A stretch of 7,443 bases of DNA, from contig JAQWIO010000004.1 in NCBI GenBank assembly GCA_029248845.1, forward strand, positions 1 through 7,443. Direction: 5' to 3'. The notes beneath the pieces were generated by a model. The model was not told where the DNA came from. It did not search any database and saw only the letters and a program-made list of their open reading frames with translations. The stretch is from Polaribacter sp. Its GTDB lineage: Bacteria > Bacteroidota > Bacteroidia > Flavobacteriales > Flavobacteriaceae. Positions 5,127-7,443 of the stretch are shown piece by piece. The position numbers and the translations under genes were made by a program. Each line of letters opens with the position of its first letter. Position 1 is the first letter of the stretch.

Positions 5127-6935
5127 TTAATTTTCTTTACGTTTTCTTCCAAATTTACCAGAAGATCTTCTGTCCCCTCCAAAGTTTCTCTCAGATCTGT
5201 CTGGTCTGTCAGATCTTCTTCTACCTCTAGATGAAGAACTTTCAGAACTTCTTCTTCTTCTTCCGAATCCGCCATCTTTTTTTCCAAAAGGTTTTTTAGA
5301 GCCGCCTCTTCTTCCACCACCTGTTCGTTCTTTTTTGGTGACTTCTATATTTACTGAGCGTCCATCAAAATCTGGTTGATTGCTAGAAAAAGCTTCTAAA
5401 GCTTTGTCTTCAAAGTTTTTATCTAGTTCAAAGAAAGAAAAGGTATCAAGAATATCAATGGCTCCAATTTCTATTTTATCACCAATATTTTGGTCGTTAA
5501 TTAGTCCAATCAATTTAGCAGGATTTAAACTGTCTTTTCTACCAATATTGATAAAAAAGCGTGTCATGTTTTCATTTACCGATCTAGCTCTTGAGTTGTT
5601 TCTTGATGATAAATCATTTAAATCCTTTGCATTTTCATAGTAGGCTAACATTGTGTTAAACTCCAGTGAAACAAATTTTTGAATGAGTTTTTCTCTGTCT
5701 AAATCTTTTAATTTCTCATAAATACTTGGTAAAAACTCATTAATTTGAGTTTCATTTACTTCAATAGCTTGCACCTTATCAATTAGATTCATTAATTGAT
5801 TCTGACAAATTTCTTTCCCCGAAGGCACCTTGGTTTGTATAAATTTCTTTTGAATAATTTTTTCGATAGGTCTTAATTTCCCTTTCTCTTTTCCATTTAC
5901 TAAAACAATAGAAATTCCTTTATTACCAGCTCTACCAGTTCTACCACTTCTATGTGTATAATTTTCTATTTGATCTGGTAATTTATGATTAATTACGTGT
6001 GTTAATTCGCTTACGTCTAATCCACGAGCAGCAACATCTGTAGCTACTAATATTTGAATTGTCTTTTTACGAAATTTGCCCATTACAGAATCTCTTTGTG
6101 CTTGAGATAAATCTCCATGTAGTGAGTCTGCATTGTAACCGTCTTTTATTAAATTGTCTGCAACTTCTTGTGTTTCTCTTCTTGTTCTACAAAAGATAAT
6201 GGCATAAATATTTGGATTTAAATCTGCAATTCTCTTTAAAGCTGGATAACGAGTTCTTTCAGTAACTGAGTAATACTCATGACTAACACTATCAGCCCCT
6301 TTATTCTTTTGACCAGATGTAATTTCTACGGGGTTGGTCATATAGTTTTTTGCAATAGACTCAACTTCTCTTGGGAAAGTAGCAGAAAATAACAACGTTT
6401 GTTTTGTTTCTGGTGTAGCTTCTAAGACTTTGTCTAATTCGTCTTTAAACCCCATATTTAACATTTCATCAGCTTCGTCTAGAACCAACCATTGAATATT
6501 TCCCAACTTTAAAGCTCTCCTATTTATAAGATCAACTGTTCTTCCCGGAGTTCCAACAACGATTTGTGATCCTCTTTTAAGAGATCTTATTTGATCTTCC
6601 ATACTAGAACCTCCATACACTGTTGTAACTCTTACGTCTTTAAGATATTTACAAAAATCTTTGATATTATTTCCAATTTGAACTGCAAGTTCTCTTGTTG
6701 GAGATAAAATAATTGCTTGAACATTAGAATTACTAGCATCTAAAAGCTCTAATATTGGCAAACTAAAAGCTGCAGTTTTACCTGTACCTGTTTGTGCAAA
6801 TGCTTTTAAATCTTCAGTAGATGAAATAATTTGTGGAATTGCTTTTTCTTGAATAACAGTTGGTTTTTCGTATCCTAAATCTGTTAATGCTTTGGTGATA
6901 GGTTCTTTTAAACCTAATTCTAAAAATGTTGACAT
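5127..6935 (-). CDS. deaD: DEAD-box ATP-dependent RNA helicase, DeaD/CsdA-like
   Basis: This 602-residue helicase unwinds structured RNA using ATP and acts in the cytoplasm in ribosome assembly, mRNA decay and cold adaptation. All motifs are intact: Q motif GYEKPTVIQ (21-29), Walker A AQTGTGKT (47-54), PTREL (79-83), TPGR (129-132), DEAD (153-156), SAT (184-186), IIFCR (246-250), ATDVAARGLD (298-307) and HRSGRTGR (328-335). Residues 457-532 form a DbpA/CsdA-type RRM-like RNA-binding domain (TRFFINIGRKDSLNP at its start). The last 65 residues are a low-complexity Gly/Arg/Ser/Lys tail with RRGG, GRRRR and SSSSR runs, typical of RNA-binding disordered tails in Bacteroidota helicases. The start at 6935 puts the Q motif at its normal place. 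The gene has its own promoter and terminator, and a leader of about 90 bases that could be cold-responsive. Confidence 0.95.
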   Translation of the reverse strand: MSTFLELGLKEPITKALTDLGYEKPTVIQEKAIPQIISSTEDLKAFAQTGTGKTAAFSLPILELLDASNSNVQAIILSPTRELAVQIGNNIKDFCKYLKDVRVTTVYGGSSMEDQIRSLKRGSQIVVGTPGRTVDLINRRALKLGNIQWLVLDEADEMLNMGFKDELDKVLEATPETKQTLLFSATFPREVESIAKNYMTNPVEITSGQKNKGADSVSHEYYSVTERTRYPALKRIADLNPNIYAIIFCRTRRETQEVADNLIKDGYNADSLHGDLSQAQRDSVMGKFRKKTIQILVATDVAARGLDVSELTHVINHKLPDQIENYTHRSGRTGRAGNKGISIVLVNGKEKGKLRPIEKIIQKKFIQTKVPSGKEICQNQLMNLIDKVQAIEVNETQINEFLPSIYEKLKDLDREKLIQKFVSLEFNTMLAYYENAKDLNDLSSRNNSRARSVNENMTRFFINIGRKDSLNPAKLIGLINDQNIGDKIEIGAIDILDTFSFFELDKNFEDKALEAFSSNQPDFDGRSVNIEVTKKERTGGGRRGGSKKPFGKKDGGFGRRRRSSESSSSRGRRRSDRPDRSERNFGGDRRSSGKFGRKRKEN

Positions 6936-6937
6936 TA

Positions 6938-6959
6938 CTGTGTTTTTGTGAATTCACAG
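6938..6959 (-). promoter_or_regulatory. Mutually exclusive hairpins just before the helicase start codon
   Basis: On the helicase mRNA, CTGTG (6959-6955) can pair with CACAG (6942-6938), which ends two bases before the ATG at 6935. Alternatively, TGTG (6958-6955) can pair with CACA (6950-6947) as part of the perfect 12-bp palindrome TGTGAATTCACA (6947-6958). The first fold would cover the ribosome-binding region and the second would leave it open. A regulatory role, for example in cold, is inferred from what is known of DeaD-type genes. Confidence 0.3.
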
Positions 6960-7031
6960 AACGCTCACCTGTAAACCCGATTATAAATTCGACTTGATTT
7001 TTAATGAGTTAGCCTCAAAAATTAAAATCGT

Positions 7032-7040
7032 GCAAATTTA
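7032..7040 (-). promoter_or_regulatory. Bacteroidota -7 promoter box for the helicase gene
   Basis: On the minus strand TAAATTTGC (7040-7032) matches the TAnnTTTG -7 consensus exactly. No good -33 TTTG is visible; TTCTTC lies at about the expected distance. Transcription would begin near 7025, which gives a leader of roughly 90 bases. Confidence 0.55.
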
Positions 7041-7068
7041 CATTATTATTATAAATTGAAGAAGAGAA

Positions 7069-7443
7069 TTAGTATTTACTTAAGGATTTCAATTCGGTAT
7101 GAATTTTTTTAGAGGCAATAGAAGCAAAACCGTTTGTAATAACTCCCTTTCTATTGAGAATTATAGTTCTGGGCATTTTACTTGTTAAGAACTTGTTAGC
7201 CGAGTTGTTGGAGTTGATGAAAAATTGATTTTTTATATCGAGTTGATGTATTCTATCTTTTATAGAGCCGTCTATTTTTATTTGAATAAATTGTATCTCT
7301 GGAAATTTTTGAGATAAATAGTTTATTCTTGAGCTAATGTAGTCAGTTGTAATATAGGAAGGATTCCAAAATAATAACAGTGAATTTTTATTTTTTGTAA
7401 GTTTTTTTATAGAGTTTGATCCGTTATTAAAATCGGTAATCAT
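7069..7443 (-). CDS. Thioredoxin-fold (TlpA-like) protein without CXXC, probably the C-terminal part
   Basis: This frame is open to the window edge. The last three bases happen to give an ATG, so the 124 residues may be a complete protein, but a longer protein entering from the right is more likely. SLLLFWNPSYI (21-31) fits the first strand and active-site turn of a thioredoxin fold. The aligned positions of the redox cysteines are Asn27 and Tyr30, so the CXXC motif is lost. QFIQIKIDG (51-59) is the next strand. MPRTIILNRKGVITNGFAS (90-108) has the cis-proline (Pro91) followed by the beta-hairpin typical of TlpA/ResA-like proteins. Without cysteines it cannot do disulfide exchange, so a structural or binding role is likelier. 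It is upstream of the helicase on the same strand, but the helicase has its own promoter box in between. Confidence 0.6.
   Translation of the reverse strand: MITDFNNGSNSIKKLTKNKNSLLLFWNPSYITTDYISSRINYLSQKFPEIQFIQIKIDGSIKDRIHQLDIKNQFFINSNNSANKFLTSKMPRTIILNRKGVITNGFASIASKKIHTELKSLSKY

Noticed and set aside
5120..5320. Minus-strand frame rich in Glu and Leu, and a plus-strand frame at 5380-5640
   Set aside because: They are other-frame readings of the helicase gene. The Glu-rich one is the shifted reading of its Arg/Ser/Gly tail.
5127..5332. Repetitive 3' end of the helicase gene considered as a DNA repeat
   Set aside because: It is a coding low-complexity Arg/Gly/Ser tail that is common in this helicase family, with no regular repeat unit.

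Overview
The window looks like chromosomal DNA of a marine-type flavobacterium (Bacteroidota). The DNA is strongly AT-rich with A/T-rich leaders and no strong Shine-Dalgarno sequences. Two regions carry Bacteroidota-style -7 boxes of the TAnnTTTG type. The first gene is a Bacteroidota-type serine palmitoyltransferase, and one leader retains a typical Bacteroidota signal-peptide ending (SFAQ). The assignment comes from reading the sequence and was not confirmed by any search.

Layout: (1) 1-621 (+) is the 3' part of a serine palmitoyltransferase gene, closed by a clean terminator. (2) 622-2015 is an isolated island between long non-coding gaps. It holds one gene, 1050-1751 (+), which I read as a divergent bacterial gasdermin, that is, a pore-forming death effector. 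It has no protease gene beside it, its frame continues upstream into a signal-peptide-like segment without an ATG, and its last codons lie inside a terminator hairpin. (3) 2016-3203 (+) is a multi-pass membrane protein of the DUF1624/HGSNAT-like acyltransferase family. (4) 3371-4264 (-) is a lipoprotein built from two tandem NTF2/SnoaL-like domains. (5) 4419-4865 (+), divergent from the lipoprotein, is an HxlR-family winged-helix regulator. (6) 5127-6935 (-) is a DeaD/CsdA-like DEAD-box RNA helicase with a DbpA-type RNA-binding domain, a basic RGG/RS tail and a structured leader. (7) 7069-7443 (-) is a thioredoxin-fold protein or the end of one, without the CXXC motif, cut by the window edge.

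Most genes appear to be single transcription units. Each convergent pair is separated by a bidirectional terminator (about 3308-3342 and 5077-5107). The only clear regulatory pairing is the HxlR regulator with the divergent lipoprotein, which share a 154-bp intergenic region containing a candidate promoter and small repeats. The main item of interest is the gasdermin-like gene, because known bacterial gasdermins are normally encoded next to an activating protease and none is visible here.
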